Origin: Nitzschia sp. DOCU1
Lineage: Eukaryota; Bacillariophyta; Bacillariophyceae; Bacillariales; Bacillariaceae
NCBI GenBank assembly: GCA_951394045.1
Contig: OX595986.1
Location: 3,377,534 to 3,441,533 of the forward strand
Length of the DNA: 64,000 bases
Direction: 5' to 3'
Positions 20,215 through 30,557 of the stretch are shown here, one piece after another (within the stretch, counting starts at the first letter, position 1; each line of letters opens with the position of its first letter). Both the position numbers and the translations under genes were made by a program. The notes beneath the pieces are model-generated. The model saw nothing but the letters and a program-made list of their open reading frames with translations. It was not told the origin of the DNA and made no database searches.

Positions 20215-21504
20215 ATGTTGAGACGTGGAATACATGCCTTTAGACTATTTCTTGCGGTGACATCTTTGTTCGTCCAAGGCCTCGTCCTGCAAACTTGGAC
20301 GGTTGTGCCTCCCTCGACTAATCCAAACTCTCGCCTCAACGAGGAATTGCTAAAGACGCTTGAAGTTAAAACTGGTTTGAAATGTCAGCGAGTTGACCGA
20401 GGTCGCATCTGGCTCGAGGTGGCCGATCCATCCGTGCTAACGACGATTAATGCAAGGTCTGTTCGTCTTGTGGTTCTGGAACGGTCCGTCCATACAGAAA
20501 ATCTCTCTACCGACACAATCCTGGCATCCCTGTGTCAAGGCGAGGATTTCAAAGGGCAGATGGATAAAGCGATTCGTACCTGGGTGAACATGGGGAATGC
20601 TATTTCATGTAAGGAGCAAGGGAACAAGACGTTCGTTATCCAGTGCACGCGGTGGGACGGCTTTGTGAACCCACGTCAACCAACCACATTGCTTGTGAAT
20701 GCCATGTCAACCAAACTTGCCGACACGTTTGGCTGGAAACGAGTCAAAAAGTCTCAAGACCCGACATTTTCCCTTCATTTACTCTTATACGATTCTTCTG
20801 TGGCGCTCGAAATGGTAGTTTTGGCGCGGCCGATGGTCATTGACGAGCTACCCAAGCCGGGATTTAAGCGCGTCGAATCCTTTGTGGTGGGCAAAGCGGC
20901 AAGCATTGAGGCAAATCATATCGTCTTGGATCCCATGTGTGGTCGTGGAACCTTTCTAGTAGAGGCAGCTACTTTTTGGCCCGATGCCAAGTACTTTGGA
21001 GTTGACGCATCACCCGAGCAGCTTGGGGACGCCGCGTTGAACTGTCAGGCTGCCATGGTGAAAGTTGACCTGCGTATTGCTAATGCCAGTCAGCTGGCAC
21101 AATTTCCAGATTCATCCGTAGACAGAATACTATGCTGTCCGCCATTTGGTCGTCAGTTTGATAAATCCTCCTCTGAACTCTATGCGGACTTGCTCCTCGA
21201 ATGGTCTCGTGTCATAAAACCCGACGGCAAGATGGTGTTACTGATTGACAGCGGTAACCTGCTCGAACTAAAAGAAGCCATCACTACTGCTGGTTGCCAG
21301 GTTGTTTTCCAGCGGTCCGAGTTTTGGCTAGGAAAGATTCGTGCTACGATTCTCGTAGTCCACAAGGGTGACGCACAACCTAATGACAATTTGGTACAAT
21401 CAACACCATTTGATTGGGAGGTTGGTGAATTGAGGGGTCGCGCACTTTGGACGTCCCTTCGGTCGCAAGCATTACCAAAACTAATGCCTGTACGACTAAA
21501 GTAG
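20215..21504 (+). CDS. THUMP-domain-type RNA guanosine N2-methyltransferase (THUMPD3/Trm14-like)
   Basis: 429 residues from the ATG at 20215, after which a hydrophobic segment (FRLFLAVTSLFVQGLVL) could be a signal or targeting sequence. The C-terminal half is a Rossmann-fold UPF0020-type methyltransferase: DPMCGRGTFLVEA (SAM-binding motif I, about residue 240), YFGVDASPEQL (motif II), and the catalytic loop CCPPFGRQF (about 306, the N/D-PPFG-type motif), then VIKPDGKMVLLID. The N-terminal half has THUMP-like spacing (GNKTFVIQCTRW, STKLADTFGW). Relatives methylate guanosine N2 in tRNA. Which RNA is modified, and whether it acts in an organelle, is not shown. The true N-terminus may lie in an upstream exon. 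Confidence 0.8.
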   Translation: MLRRGIHAFRLFLAVTSLFVQGLVLQTWTVVPPSTNPNSRLNEELLKTLEVKTGLKCQRVDRGRIWLEVADPSVLTTINARSVRLVVLERSVHTENLSTDTILASLCQGEDFKGQMDKAIRTWVNMGNAISCKEQGNKTFVIQCTRWDGFVNPRQPTTLLVNAMSTKLADTFGWKRVKKSQDPTFSLHLLLYDSSVALEMVVLARPMVIDELPKPGFKRVESFVVGKAASIEANHIVLDPMCGRGTFLVEAATFWPDAKYFGVDASPEQLGDAALNCQAAMVKVDLRIANASQLAQFPDSSVDRILCCPPFGRQFDKSSSELYADLLLEWSRVIKPDGKMVLLIDSGNLLELKEAITTAGCQVVFQRSEFWLGKIRATILVVHKGDAQPNDNLVQSTPFDWEVGELRGRALWTSLRSQALPKLMPVRLK

Positions 21505-21558
21505 GCTTTATGGTGATTCACAATCTGAAACGCTACTACTAATAATAGAGGCAACTAT

Positions 21559-22952
21559 CTAACCCCTTGCCTTGGCTTGTTCCTCCTTCTCCTTTTGCTT
21601 CTTGAGCATTACTTGATTCCACTTTTCAAACTTTCGCATTTGCTCTTCTTGCTTTTCTTCTTGACGCTGATTCAACCAACCCATTAGACCAGAGGAACTA
21701 CCCGACATGCTGGATGGCGCTGGACCCACCAAATCCTTGGATGTCAGTTGTTGGGGCGGACGGAAGTTTGATCTGCTCGGCTCCAACTCTGGTTCAATTT
21801 CCAACGACCGCGACGCCATCTTAGCAAAACCACCTAGTCCTCGATTCGTACGCTCCTCCCGAGCCTGGCGATAATATTGGATTCGTCGTTCCTGTTCGTC
21901 GGCAATTTCGTCAGCGTCCATTCCTTGGTACTGGCTCAACAGTTCGGGGATGTTATCATATCCTTCTCTGGCGATTTCAATCAAGAACGGAGTAATTCTC
22001 TCCAAGGTGTTATCCTCACGATCATTAGCGTCGGTGTAAGGCTTGATACGTAAAAGATTATCTGGATTCATGGCACATTCGGCCGGGTCGTCGTCGAGCA
22101 CAATCATTCGATTAATGTTGCGATTGAGGCGTCCGAGATCTTTCATGTGCACTCCATCCTTGTAATAAGTGGCATCGCGATAGAGACGATGCATGATACA
22201 TCCCGATTTATCAAGCGAAGTGACTACAGGATCTGCAACTGCGTCGATAGAAGGAGAGTAGAGCACAATTTCATAATACTGGGCCATGTCCAAAAGAAAC
22301 TTGTCGACTCCAGGCCTCTTGGCGTGCCTCCAGCCATACTTTCGATCCCAAGTCGAATTTACAAGCGTATTCTCCAAATCTAGAACTAGTGTATGGGGAA
22401 CGGGAATGTCGTGTGGAACATTGGGCATCTGTGGAGAGAAACAAGTTCGCATTTGAGTCGAGAGCCACGAAATGCCGCCAGGGAGACAAAAATCCATAAA
22501 CTTACCTGTGACCAATCTGGCAACAATTTGTCGTGAGATGGCTTTGCAATTTGATCCGTGTAACTTTGGATGAGTCCTGTGAGCCCAATCATCTTGGAGA
22601 ACTTTGCAGGGGGGCTATTTTCATCGCCGATACCCCACACGAGAATCGCCGATGGGACTCCCACAGCGGCATACCAGATCCAACGCGAGGCTAAAAATCT
22701 TGTCGAGTTGACGCCTCCACCGCTCGACGCAGCCGCATCTCCCGCTTGCTTCTGCTGTTGTAGGAGTTGCGCAGCACGTTCCCTACGTGCAGCTCGAAGA
22801 GCCGATCGTTCTTGAGGCGAAATTTGCTTGCGAACGAGCGGGACGCTCGACGCAAAACGAGAAGTCAAATGGGAGGGAGCAGCCATCGGCGCTGCCTGTC
22901 TCCTCGATATGGCCCCCGCCGTTCGCAAAAGCGACAACCTGCCAGCAATCAT
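21559..22952 (-). CDS. TIM50: TIM50, mitochondrial inner membrane translocase subunit
   Basis: Exons 22952-22506 and 22428-21559 (GTAAGTTT...CTCCACAG, 77 nt) give 438 residues. The N-terminus is Arg/Ala/Ser-rich (MIAGRLSLLRTAGAISRRQA), a mitochondrial presequence. One membrane segment lies near residue 90-107 (WIWYAAVGVPSAILVWGI). The FCP1/NIF-type domain follows (LVLDLENTLVNSTWDRKYGW, KRPGVDKFLLDMAQYYEIVL, HRLYRDATYY, NRMIVLDDDP). The phosphatase DxDxT signature is degenerate (DLENT), as usual for TIM50, which is a presequence receptor of the TIM23 complex. The C-terminus is a charged coiled coil rich in Glu, Gln and Lys. Confidence 0.92.
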
Positions 22953-23376
22953 CTTCTTTCAGACAAATGAAGTTATCTTCTTTGTGGTAGAAGAAGTGGT
23001 GACAGGCTAGATATTACTTGCAAGAATCAATCACAAAAGTGTCTGATGCCCATCGTGGGATAACTTGGATCCTTGGATGTGGTGACAAATGTGGAAGGTG
23101 CTAGTGCGGCGGACGGACGCCTTTAGCTACGAATGGATGGATTCGAAGCGTCGTACTACGGACAGACCAATCAATCCTGTTGGTCAAATTCTAGTAAAAC
23201 GACCTACTGTACGTCTTATCCTTTTATCGAACTGTGCGCTTTTGCTACCTGTAGTCAATCGCCTAGAGCAGGTTGTCGCAGATTACCATTCCGCTGGATA
23301 GTTTGGACCAGTCGATGGGGAGGAGAGACTATCTACAGTAAATTAGGGACTGCAAGACAGAATCTCAACATAACTG
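22953..23376. other. Intergenic region upstream of TIM50
   Basis: About 420 bp, between the TIM50 start and the end of the next minus-strand gene. It must hold the TIM50 promoter. Nothing specific recognised. Confidence 0.35.
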
Positions 23377-25776
23377 CTACTCCCCAGTCTGTGTATTCTC
23401 TCCACCGGAGTCTACTGCAGACAGATCCAAGTCAATACCCCGCATCCCTTCGCAACCTTTTGGCGTGAACCATACGAGACTATAGCGTTCTCCTATGAAT
23501 GGGCATGTCCAATGCCGCTGCTTCCAGCCATTAAACTCGATTGCTTTGTATCGAATGTCATGCTTTTCACCTTCTACCATGAGTTCGCCGCCAGAATAGG
23601 TGCCGAAACCAACAATCAAACTCGTAGACTGTCCTGCACCTGCACCGCTATCGGTATGTGGCCGAAATTGGGCGTTGCGATTGATAGCAATGGTGCTACT
23701 GGGTTCACGGTCAGGACAAAGATCACGCTCCAATTGGAACGCTGCCTTGACAAGCTCGGGAAAGAGAAAGTTGGACTTGGGCTGCTTGTTGCCCCCTCCA
23801 GGCATGAAACCAACGGAGAAGCTCCCACTAGCACCACCTTGTCCTTCCACAAAATCATAGGCGGAAGATCGTCCCTGTTTGTTGTTGCGAGCCTGCTTGT
23901 GTGCAATCGACAGTGACTTGGGGACCAGCTCCTTGGCTTCTTCACTATCCGCCGTGGATATCATGACGAGCTGCCGTTTCAGTGTTGTGGAAGGCCACTG
24001 CCCGGACTCGTCGAGACGTCGAAGATGGTAAAGTACCGCTTCAAAGGCCTTTGGGACCGTAGGATCCAAGGAATCCAGCGATGGGGCAAGCGTTTGCCAT
24101 GTGGAAGCATCGACATCTGTGTGTGTTGGCGAGGCTCCGTGAAGATCCTTTGAAAGAGTCTCTTCAGAAGGCGCTTGAGCAGGACTATTCTGCTTCCACT
24201 GTCGGTAATCTTCGAGGTGTGCTTTTGCTTTTTCCACCCACGGAAGCAGCACCGCTTCCGTCCACTCCTTTTCCGCATTGAGACGACCGGTTTCTTCGTC
24301 TCGTCCTTTGGACAGCCATTGCTTGGCAATCTCCTGGTGAATCGTTCGATGCCAGTCTCTTACTCGTTGTAGGATACTTGGTTGATTCCAACCATCGGGA
24401 TAACGGTCGGTACTCCTGGCACTCAAAATCGCTTTGAGTCTGCCCTCCCATGTCATGTAGTGAGAGTCGGCAGCCACCATCCCGAAACTTGGGGCGGGGG
24501 GCGTTGGAATCAGATGAGGATAATGTTCGTCAAAGATACAGTCGATAATGTCCATATCGATCAGATGATTGGCCAACGCAAGGAATACGCCAATGACGCG
24601 GCAAACTTGGCCGTTTAGGAACAAATCCCCCGTGACACTCAAAAGCATAAATGGCTTATTCTCAGCGTCCAAGGAAGGAAACTCCAGAGTCGCTCGATGA
24701 TAGAGGCGGTTCAAGCGTCGATACGCCAGATACTCATGAGCCATGAGCCTCGGCGAAAAGTTGTGGAATCGCTTTCGTTTCAATAATCGATGCTGCTCGT
24801 TCACTTCCACATCTTGCTCCTTTGTGGTGCCTCCCTCCTTTTCTTCTTTCCGAGGCTTCTTTGACTGTTGATTGCTTTTCTTGGACATGGACTTGAGTTT
24901 TCCGAGACTGCAAGTCTTCTCCATGACGGCAGCCTTGTCGTTCATGTCGAGATCCACTACTTGAGTCGCCAAACTTTGCATCATCTTTTTCAGCTGATGG
25001 AGGTAGACTATTGTGGCTGCATCCGTTCGTCGGCTATCGGAACCACTGGAAGCATTTCGATGATTCTTGTTGTTCTCGGAAAATGGAGGTAGAGACTCGA
25101 GTCGGGATCGAAATTCAGGTGTGTTCCAACTGATAAACTCGACCGGTAGTAAGTATTCCACGCGACGGTGGGTAACGTCGGTTTCAGCATTGAAATGGTT
25201 GGCTTGTGGAATATCCTGGCGACCAAACAGTTGAACCGGGCATGGACAAGCCGAAGGAAATTCGGCATTGAGAACCTGTTGCACCTCTGCAACCCATTCC
25301 TCTATAGTCCGATTTCCCCGATTTCTGGGCAACCGAGCCGTCATGACTTCGGTCACAGCGCCGGTATCCTCATCTTGAGCAATCGCATCCAAAGTTCGCT
25401 GAGAATTTCCATAGGATCGATTGTACCTGATGGTATTATTATTCGACGACGAAGATTCATCCGAGATGCCGTCAATCGCATTGTGAAACTTTTGGATCGC
25501 TCGCAGCAGGATTGTCGCCGCGTCGTCACCATTTCGTACTCGGCCCGACACCGGCATGTAGCCAAACAAGAGGACAACTTTGATGCCCTTGTCACTTGAC
25601 CTCATAGCTTGTCGAAAGTTCTCATAGTCTTCTCCCGAAAGGCAAGCCCCGTCCGTCTCGCGCAAATGCTTGAACATGGCATTTCGTGACGGAAATTCGG
25701 CCCCGCAGCCGGCACACTTTTGAGGGACAGCAGGATTCTTTCCCGTCCCTTTGGCCTTCTTGCCAACATCAGCCAT
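23377..25776 (-). CDS. Zinc finger - TruA pseudouridine synthase - 2OG-Fe(II) oxygenase fusion
   Basis: Intronless, 799 residues from the ATG at 25776. Order: a C2HC zinc finger (CAGCGAEF ... KHLRETDGAC, about 21-45). Then a TruA/Pus1-like pseudouridine synthase region (VVLLFGYMPVSGR; a candidate active-site region DEDTGAVTEVMTARL; FSPRLMAHEYLAYRRLNRLY; FLNGQVCRVIGVFLAL). A Lys-rich linker interrupts the synthase part. Finally a 2-oxoglutarate/Fe(II) dioxygenase-like domain (about 620-795) with an H-x-D pair in RPHTDSGAG, a GGELMVEG strand, a distal histidine around KQRHWTCPF, and an Arg in RYSLVWF. The canonical RTD of TruA is not exact (AQDED), so synthase activity is uncertain. Both modules have relatives acting on RNA, which suggests an RNA-modifying protein; that is inference. 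Confidence 0.75.
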   Translation of the reverse strand: MADVGKKAKGTGKNPAVPQKCAGCGAEFPSRNAMFKHLRETDGACLSGEDYENFRQAMRSSDKGIKVVLLFGYMPVSGRVRNGDDAATILLRAIQKFHNAIDGISDESSSSNNNTIRYNRSYGNSQRTLDAIAQDEDTGAVTEVMTARLPRNRGNRTIEEWVAEVQQVLNAEFPSACPCPVQLFGRQDIPQANHFNAETDVTHRRVEYLLPVEFISWNTPEFRSRLESLPPFSENNKNHRNASSGSDSRRTDAATIVYLHQLKKMMQSLATQVVDLDMNDKAAVMEKTCSLGKLKSMSKKSNQQSKKPRKEEKEGGTTKEQDVEVNEQHRLLKRKRFHNFSPRLMAHEYLAYRRLNRLYHRATLEFPSLDAENKPFMLLSVTGDLFLNGQVCRVIGVFLALANHLIDMDIIDCIFDEHYPHLIPTPPAPSFGMVAADSHYMTWEGRLKAILSARSTDRYPDGWNQPSILQRVRDWHRTIHQEIAKQWLSKGRDEETGRLNAEKEWTEAVLLPWVEKAKAHLEDYRQWKQNSPAQAPSEETLSKDLHGASPTHTDVDASTWQTLAPSLDSLDPTVPKAFEAVLYHLRRLDESGQWPSTTLKRQLVMISTADSEEAKELVPKSLSIAHKQARNNKQGRSSAYDFVEGQGGASGSFSVGFMPGGGNKQPKSNFLFPELVKAAFQLERDLCPDREPSSTIAINRNAQFRPHTDSGAGAGQSTSLIVGFGTYSGGELMVEGEKHDIRYKAIEFNGWKQRHWTCPFIGERYSLVWFTPKGCEGMRGIDLDLSAVDSGGENTQTGE

Positions 25777-26205
25777 GTTTGACAATACGTGTCAATGCAA
25801 AAGAGCCTCGAAAGTTTATGGTTTGTACGAAAGGAAGTCTAAGAGACGTTTGTGGTAGCATCCATCTACTTTTGTCGTCGGCACAAGATGACCAGGGCAG
25901 ACTTGGTGGTAAAAATGAGAAGGCGCGAAAATCAATGGACCGAAACGCGGGCAGCGAGGAGGGCATGATCAATCACGAGGGTGTTGGTCACGAGTTACGA
26001 ACGGATCGATGACTGACCGAACGGACTACAACGAACAAACTGAGAAACACTAACTGAGTACTTTGTTTTCGCTTGGCATCTTTTGGTTTCGGAGTTTGTG
26101 GCGGCCGGCCATGGCGGCGCTTCATCCAACCCGCAATGGATGTCCGCCATCATCACTCTCACTGTAGTGTGGCAATCCACAATTCTATTATATCGATAAC
26201 ACAAA
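25777..26205. promoter_or_regulatory. Divergent intergenic region fusion enzyme / PSMA4
   Basis: About 430 bp between head-to-head starts. Nothing specific recognised. Confidence 0.35.
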
Positions 26206-27217
26206 ATGGCTCGTCGTTACGACTCTTCTACCACAACCTTTTCCCCGGAAGGTCGACTTCATCAGGTATGTATCGTGGAATCTTAGTCGAAAGCTTTGCG
26301 GAGGCTCGAGTCCCTCAAGATCCATGGCGAGGGAGGGTGCCATGGCTTGCAGACAAACAATGCCCGTTGCCTTTTCTGACAATATATTGTATCATCCTCT
26401 CTACACCTTATCTATTTCTTAGGTTGAGTATGCCATTGAGGCCATCAACAATGCGGGTACCTGCGTGGGTATTCTAGCCAAGGATGGGATTGTCATGGCC
26501 AGCGAGCGTCGAATTACCAGCGGATTGTTGGCTCCTGCCAAGGTGAGAAATGACATGGCCGTGGAATAGAGTGCGAAAGAGAAAGTACAACTCAATATTT
26601 TCGATTGTTTCGCTTTTTAGGTTTCCGAAAAGACCTATCAGTTGTGCCCCCATGCTGCCTGTAATGTCGCTGGGTTGACGGCGGATGCCAATATCTTGAT
26701 TGATCAAGCCCGTCTTCGAGCGGGCCGGTATGCCTATCAGTATCAGGAACCGATCCCAGTGGAACAGCTCGTAGAATATGTTTGTAACTACAAGCAGTTC
26801 TATACACAACGCGGAGGTTTGCGGCCATTTGGTGTGGCCTTTTTGTTTGCAGGCTACGATGAGCACCATGGCTTTCAATTGTATCAATCGGATCCTTCGG
26901 GTAACTATAGTGGATGGAAGGCGACAGTCATTGGAGCAAACAACCAGGCTGGAAAGTCATTACTGAAATCAGAGTACAAGACTGGTGAAGAAGCGGGAGA
27001 GTCGATCCCTACGGTCGAAGAGGCCCTGAAGCTTGCCGTCAAAGTACTGAACAAGACAATGGATGGTACCACAGCCGCTGCGGCAGCTGAAAAGATGGAA
27101 CTTTACACAATGACGCTGGAAAATGGCGAGTGCAAGCACCATATTCTGAATAAGGAAGAATCCCAGCAAGTAATTGATGCCGTAGAAGCCGACGCGGCTT
27201 CCGCGGGAGATTCGTAG
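26206..27217 (+). CDS. PSMA4: 20S proteasome alpha-3 subunit (PSMA4)
   Basis: Three exons (26206-26265, 26423-26542, 26621-27217) give 258 residues. Introns are GTATGTAT...TTCTTAG and GTGAGAAA...TTTTTAG. The N-terminal alpha-subunit signature is intact ([20 protein letters not shown] then [17 protein letters not shown]), followed by [28 protein letters not shown] and [20 protein letters not shown]. Alpha subunits form the outer gated rings of the 20S core. The C-terminus is acidic and lacks the Lys-rich tail of some relatives. Nothing suggests loss of function. Confidence 0.95.
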
Positions 27218-27458
27218 AAAGTTGGAAGATCTTGGGCTTAATTCAATAGTTTACGATTTGGTGTAAACCCTACTGCCATAGCATAGTACTCTATGTTGTT
27301 GGCGGGGTTCTGTGGGACTATCGCTCAATGGATCTACCGTAGATGTGTAAACGCTCTAGCCGTCGCCGGATGGATTGAAATGCTATGGGTTATGCTGTAT
27401 CTTCGGGTCTGCACCGAAGACCTACTCTAGCATTCGTTGTTGCCTCTATCTGTAGGGC

Positions 27459-28691
27459 TCAATATAATTTGCCAGAAGACTTGACAGAAGCTTCGAGCAC
27501 TTTTGTAAGTGTCTTATAAATCTCGTCCATTGTCGGCCGATTCGAGATGGAATCGGACCAGCCGCGACGTAGCAATCTGCGGATGGCAACGGGCCACGAA
27601 CGAGGTACCGACGGACGCTCCCCGAATATCGACACACTCTCCTTAACTTGATTGCCCATGAGCCCTTCGTATGGTTTTGCAAGTGCCATGATCTCCCAGA
27701 GGAGAATGGAGTACGAAAACACGTCGGCTTTGAGGTTGTAAGGCTCTTTCCGAATCACTTCAACAGCCATATACCTGGAAGTGCCCGTATTACCTGCCAA
27801 TTTAAATGTTGTACCGGGATCCGCGTGGTATGGGATCTCCACGGCCAAACCAAAGTCAAATATTTTCAAAACTTCATCGACATCAAAGCCGACATTAGCG
27901 GGCTTCAAATCACGGAACAAAATCCGCCGCTCGTGCAAGTAGGTAACCGCTGATGCCACATCAATAGCAGATTTCAGACGCTCTTGGAAGAGGCGGTTCT
28001 TATCGGAGTTACGGCCTGACATCAATCCCTTCCGGGTCTTCGCCTCTTCTCGCCAGTAGGAAATCTTTTTTGCCAGCGTCAAACTCAATCGATCCAAAAT
28101 AAGAAAGAAGCCATCGGCTCTTCCAGTTGCGGCAAACCCGCCAATACCTGCTGCCGACCAACCTCTCAATTTTATGATATTTTCATGATCTAGGGCCGAC
28201 AAGAAGTGCGCTTCCATCACAAGATCTTTGGCTCCGACCACCAACTTCTTGGGGTTGTATGCCAACTTGGGATTTAAGTGCTTGACAACATAGAGTTTCG
28301 GACTTTCAGGTTCTTCCGTCAGCTCCGAGTCTACAAGAAACTGTTTCAACTCGTACACATTGGAGAATCCACCAAAGGCAATTAGGTCACCCAGTTCAAA
28401 GTCGTTGCGATCAAAGCGGGGGAGCTGATAAAGACCACAATAACGCTGCACATACGACGACGATGCGACCACTTGTGCCACTCTCATTTCCGTTCTCTTG
28501 ACCAGTCTCTCCGCCAAATCCGGCGATAGTCCATAATCGGCATCTTCTCTTTCTTCGCTAAGACTTATCCCAGTATCACCGGTCATACCGGTACAGTGAG
28601 TGTCTCGTTCATAACTTCGATGAAGCTCGTAGGCAGGATGCCGATGCCCGCCTCCGCCCAAGGAATCGTCCGAAGATGCTCGTGACGCCAT
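27459..28691 (-). CDS. Protein kinase, TKL-like Ser/Thr type
   Basis: Intronless, 410 residues from the ATG at 28691. Kinase landmarks: a glycine loop AFGGFSNVYELK, VVKHLNP (the ATP-binding Lys), a catalytic loop FRDLKPANVGF with Phe in place of His of HRD, IFDFGLAVEI (DFG), GTSRYMAVEVIRKEPYN (activation and P+1 loops) and ADVFSYSILLWEIM. All catalytic residues expected for activity (K, D, N, D) are present. The insert between subdomains is long and charged, as in many diatom kinases. No membrane segment or extra domain is seen, and the N-terminal 80 residues are low complexity. The pathway is unknown. Confidence 0.85.
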   Translation of the reverse strand: MASRASSDDSLGGGGHRHPAYELHRSYERDTHCTGMTGDTGISLSEEREDADYGLSPDLAERLVKRTEMRVAQVVASSSYVQRYCGLYQLPRFDRNDFELGDLIAFGGFSNVYELKQFLVDSELTEEPESPKLYVVKHLNPKLAYNPKKLVVGAKDLVMEAHFLSALDHENIIKLRGWSAAGIGGFAATGRADGFFLILDRLSLTLAKKISYWREEAKTRKGLMSGRNSDKNRLFQERLKSAIDVASAVTYLHERRILFRDLKPANVGFDVDEVLKIFDFGLAVEIPYHADPGTTFKLAGNTGTSRYMAVEVIRKEPYNLKADVFSYSILLWEIMALAKPYEGLMGNQVKESVSIFGERPSVPRSWPVAIRRLLRRGWSDSISNRPTMDEIYKTLTKVLEASVKSSGKLY

Positions 28692-29336
28692 TTTAACGCA
28701 AAGGTGCCGATCCACTCCGGATCTTCAGACGGCAAATGTCGAAAAGATAAGTTGGGACACTTTCTGTGGGGGGGCGTGAAGGCTAAATTGTCTACTGCTT
28801 GCTTCGTTGGAGCTTTGTTGTTAGATGCCTCTACTAGTAGTAGAGGTGTGAAGTCATCCGCGGGCTTTCCCAGCGGCGAAAGGGGATCCGGCGTGCGAAA
28901 GAGAGGGAAAAGACCTCGACGGGGAAAAGCTCCGCGGTTTCCCAGAAAGACGACCAATGGTGTGGTGATGCCGCGCCACGAACCTAAATAAAATTAATGG
29001 CGGGAGAATGAACTATTTCATGGCTTCGCCCCGAAAAATCGGCCCATCGAGATGGTAGTTAAGTGTCGGTCTGGCGAAGTTAATGTTTCATTAGTGCCCT
29101 ATGCCGGAAAGCGGAAGTACGGTCATAATGACTGGTGCGAGTTTGGGGAATCACACAGCCTCTAATTATTCGGCCATGATCGTTTTAGTCCAATAGTCTA
29201 CCAGGTCGTATGGAGAGAGTGAACTATGATGGATTCACGTTGCGAAGCTAAAAGATTAAGTCTCCTAAAACAAGCAACTTGATCGGCACCGGTGGCAAAT
29301 AATGAGTTCATTGTGGTTGTTCCTTGATTAGCTCAA
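28692..29336. other. Intergenic region kinase / YbeY with a perfect palindrome
   Basis: About 645 bp. At 28828-28846 there is a 9+1+9 perfect palindrome, CCTCTACTA-G-TAGTAGAGG. A very similar one is at 43138-43161. No gene recognised. Confidence 0.45.
28828..28846. repeat. Perfect palindrome CCTCTACTA/TAGTAGAGG
   Basis: Nine-base arms around a single G; it could form a hairpin in DNA or in either transcript. It lies about 140 bp upstream of the kinase start. Confidence 0.6.
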
Positions 29337-30131
29337 CTATCCCTCGACAAATCCCAATTCTTTCAGAAGTTCTTCTTCTTTTGCTACCATTTCCTCGTAT
29401 TCGTCATCTTCTTCGTGATCGTGCCCCACTAGATGAAGCATACCGTGTATTAACAGCATGTGGATTCTTTTCTCGGGATCGGACACCTTCGCCATGGCGC
29501 CCGATACTCCTCGATCTCCATCGTCCTCAAAGTCGCTGTCAGCATCTTCTTGACATCTCCGAATCACATATGGTACATCTACCATCACGTCTCCCAATGT
29601 ATAGTAATCTGGTACATCAAACTCGGGATCCTCCAACAACCCGGGCTCTATAGCCTCCAAGAACGGAAAAGACAAAATGTCTGTCGGCGCGTTGACACCC
29701 CGTGACTCCAAGTTGGTTTCTCGCATTTCCTCGTCATCCACCAATAAGAGCGTCAAATCGTAGGTTTCGTAGTCCAGTATTTTGGATATTCGTTGGACGG
29801 TATCCCGCAGCGCCTCTTCATCAATGTTCGGAATGCCGGTCTGGTCGTTGTAGATGGCAATGGTTCCCAGAGGATTTCCAGGTACCCCCCGTTTGCTACC
29901 AAATAATCTTGTGGAAATCGAAGCATTCGATCGGGAAAGAAATCGATTGCCATTCAGTCCAGCACTTGTAGTAGTAGATCTGAGAATGCGAGTGCCGACA
30001 ATGGCGGCAGATCGTCGAAATGCATGGGCCGTCATGATGGTGTCGAAAGGCACGAAAGCTCCACTTGTGCACAGCAAGCTACTGTACAAACAACAAAATA
30101 GAATCAGAAGGCCGACACGAGACAAGGTCAT
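29337..30131 (-). CDS. ybeY: YbeY-type endoribonuclease / rRNA maturation factor, plastid-targeted
   Basis: 264 residues from the ATG at 30131, chosen because the N-terminus then reads MTLSRVGLLILFCCLYSSLL followed by SGAFVPF, a signal-peptide-like segment with an ASAF-like motif typical of diatom plastid proteins. The YbeY domain follows: YDLTLLLVDDEEMRETN, the APTDILSFPF motif, YTLGDVMVDV, and the metal site HGMLHLVGHDHE with three spaced histidines (H-x3-H-x5-H). YbeY is a zinc-dependent single-strand endoribonuclease acting in 16S rRNA 3'-end maturation and ribosome quality control, so a role on plastid ribosomes is the natural inference. An acidic insertion (DADSDFEDDGDRG) precedes the active site. 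Confidence 0.9.
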   Translation of the reverse strand: MTLSRVGLLILFCCLYSSLLCTSGAFVPFDTIMTAHAFRRSAAIVGTRILRSTTTSAGLNGNRFLSRSNASISTRLFGSKRGVPGNPLGTIAIYNDQTGIPNIDEEALRDTVQRISKILDYETYDLTLLLVDDEEMRETNLESRGVNAPTDILSFPFLEAIEPGLLEDPEFDVPDYYTLGDVMVDVPYVIRRCQEDADSDFEDDGDRGVSGAMAKVSDPEKRIHMLLIHGMLHLVGHDHEEDDEYEEMVAKEEELLKELGFVEG

Positions 30132-30557
30132 GAATCTTAGACTGGGGTTAGGGGGGCTTTCCTCGATGCACGACAAGATGCGAGTTGATGCAGTGATGTA
30201 TTTGCCATTCCCAATTTGTCTCCCCGGCGACGACAAAATGGAATGGATGGAGACGACGACAAGATACGATTTTTCGGATCTTGTGGGGTGCGAATTTGGT
30301 CCATGAAGTCGATGAGGGATGTATGTACGTCGTACGGATTTCCTAAAACTATCGCCAGCGCGCCAGATCCATTCTCATCGATGGACTGACGCCAATGCTT
30401 TCCGACGATGACGAGCGGATTTAATGCCGCCGCTCCGTCAAGTCGATAGCATTTTCTGTTCTTTGGGATTACCCTAAAGCCTCAGACCTACTTGCCCGAC
30501 TGTTGTAGCAAGTCCCCAGTGCTTTCTTTGACTGTGCTTAACGACTGTTTCAGAAAG
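30132..30557. promoter_or_regulatory. Divergent intergenic region YbeY / DGAT2
   Basis: About 425 bp. In-frame codons extend the DGAT2 frame upstream to 30492, but without an ATG. Nothing specific recognised. Confidence 0.35.
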
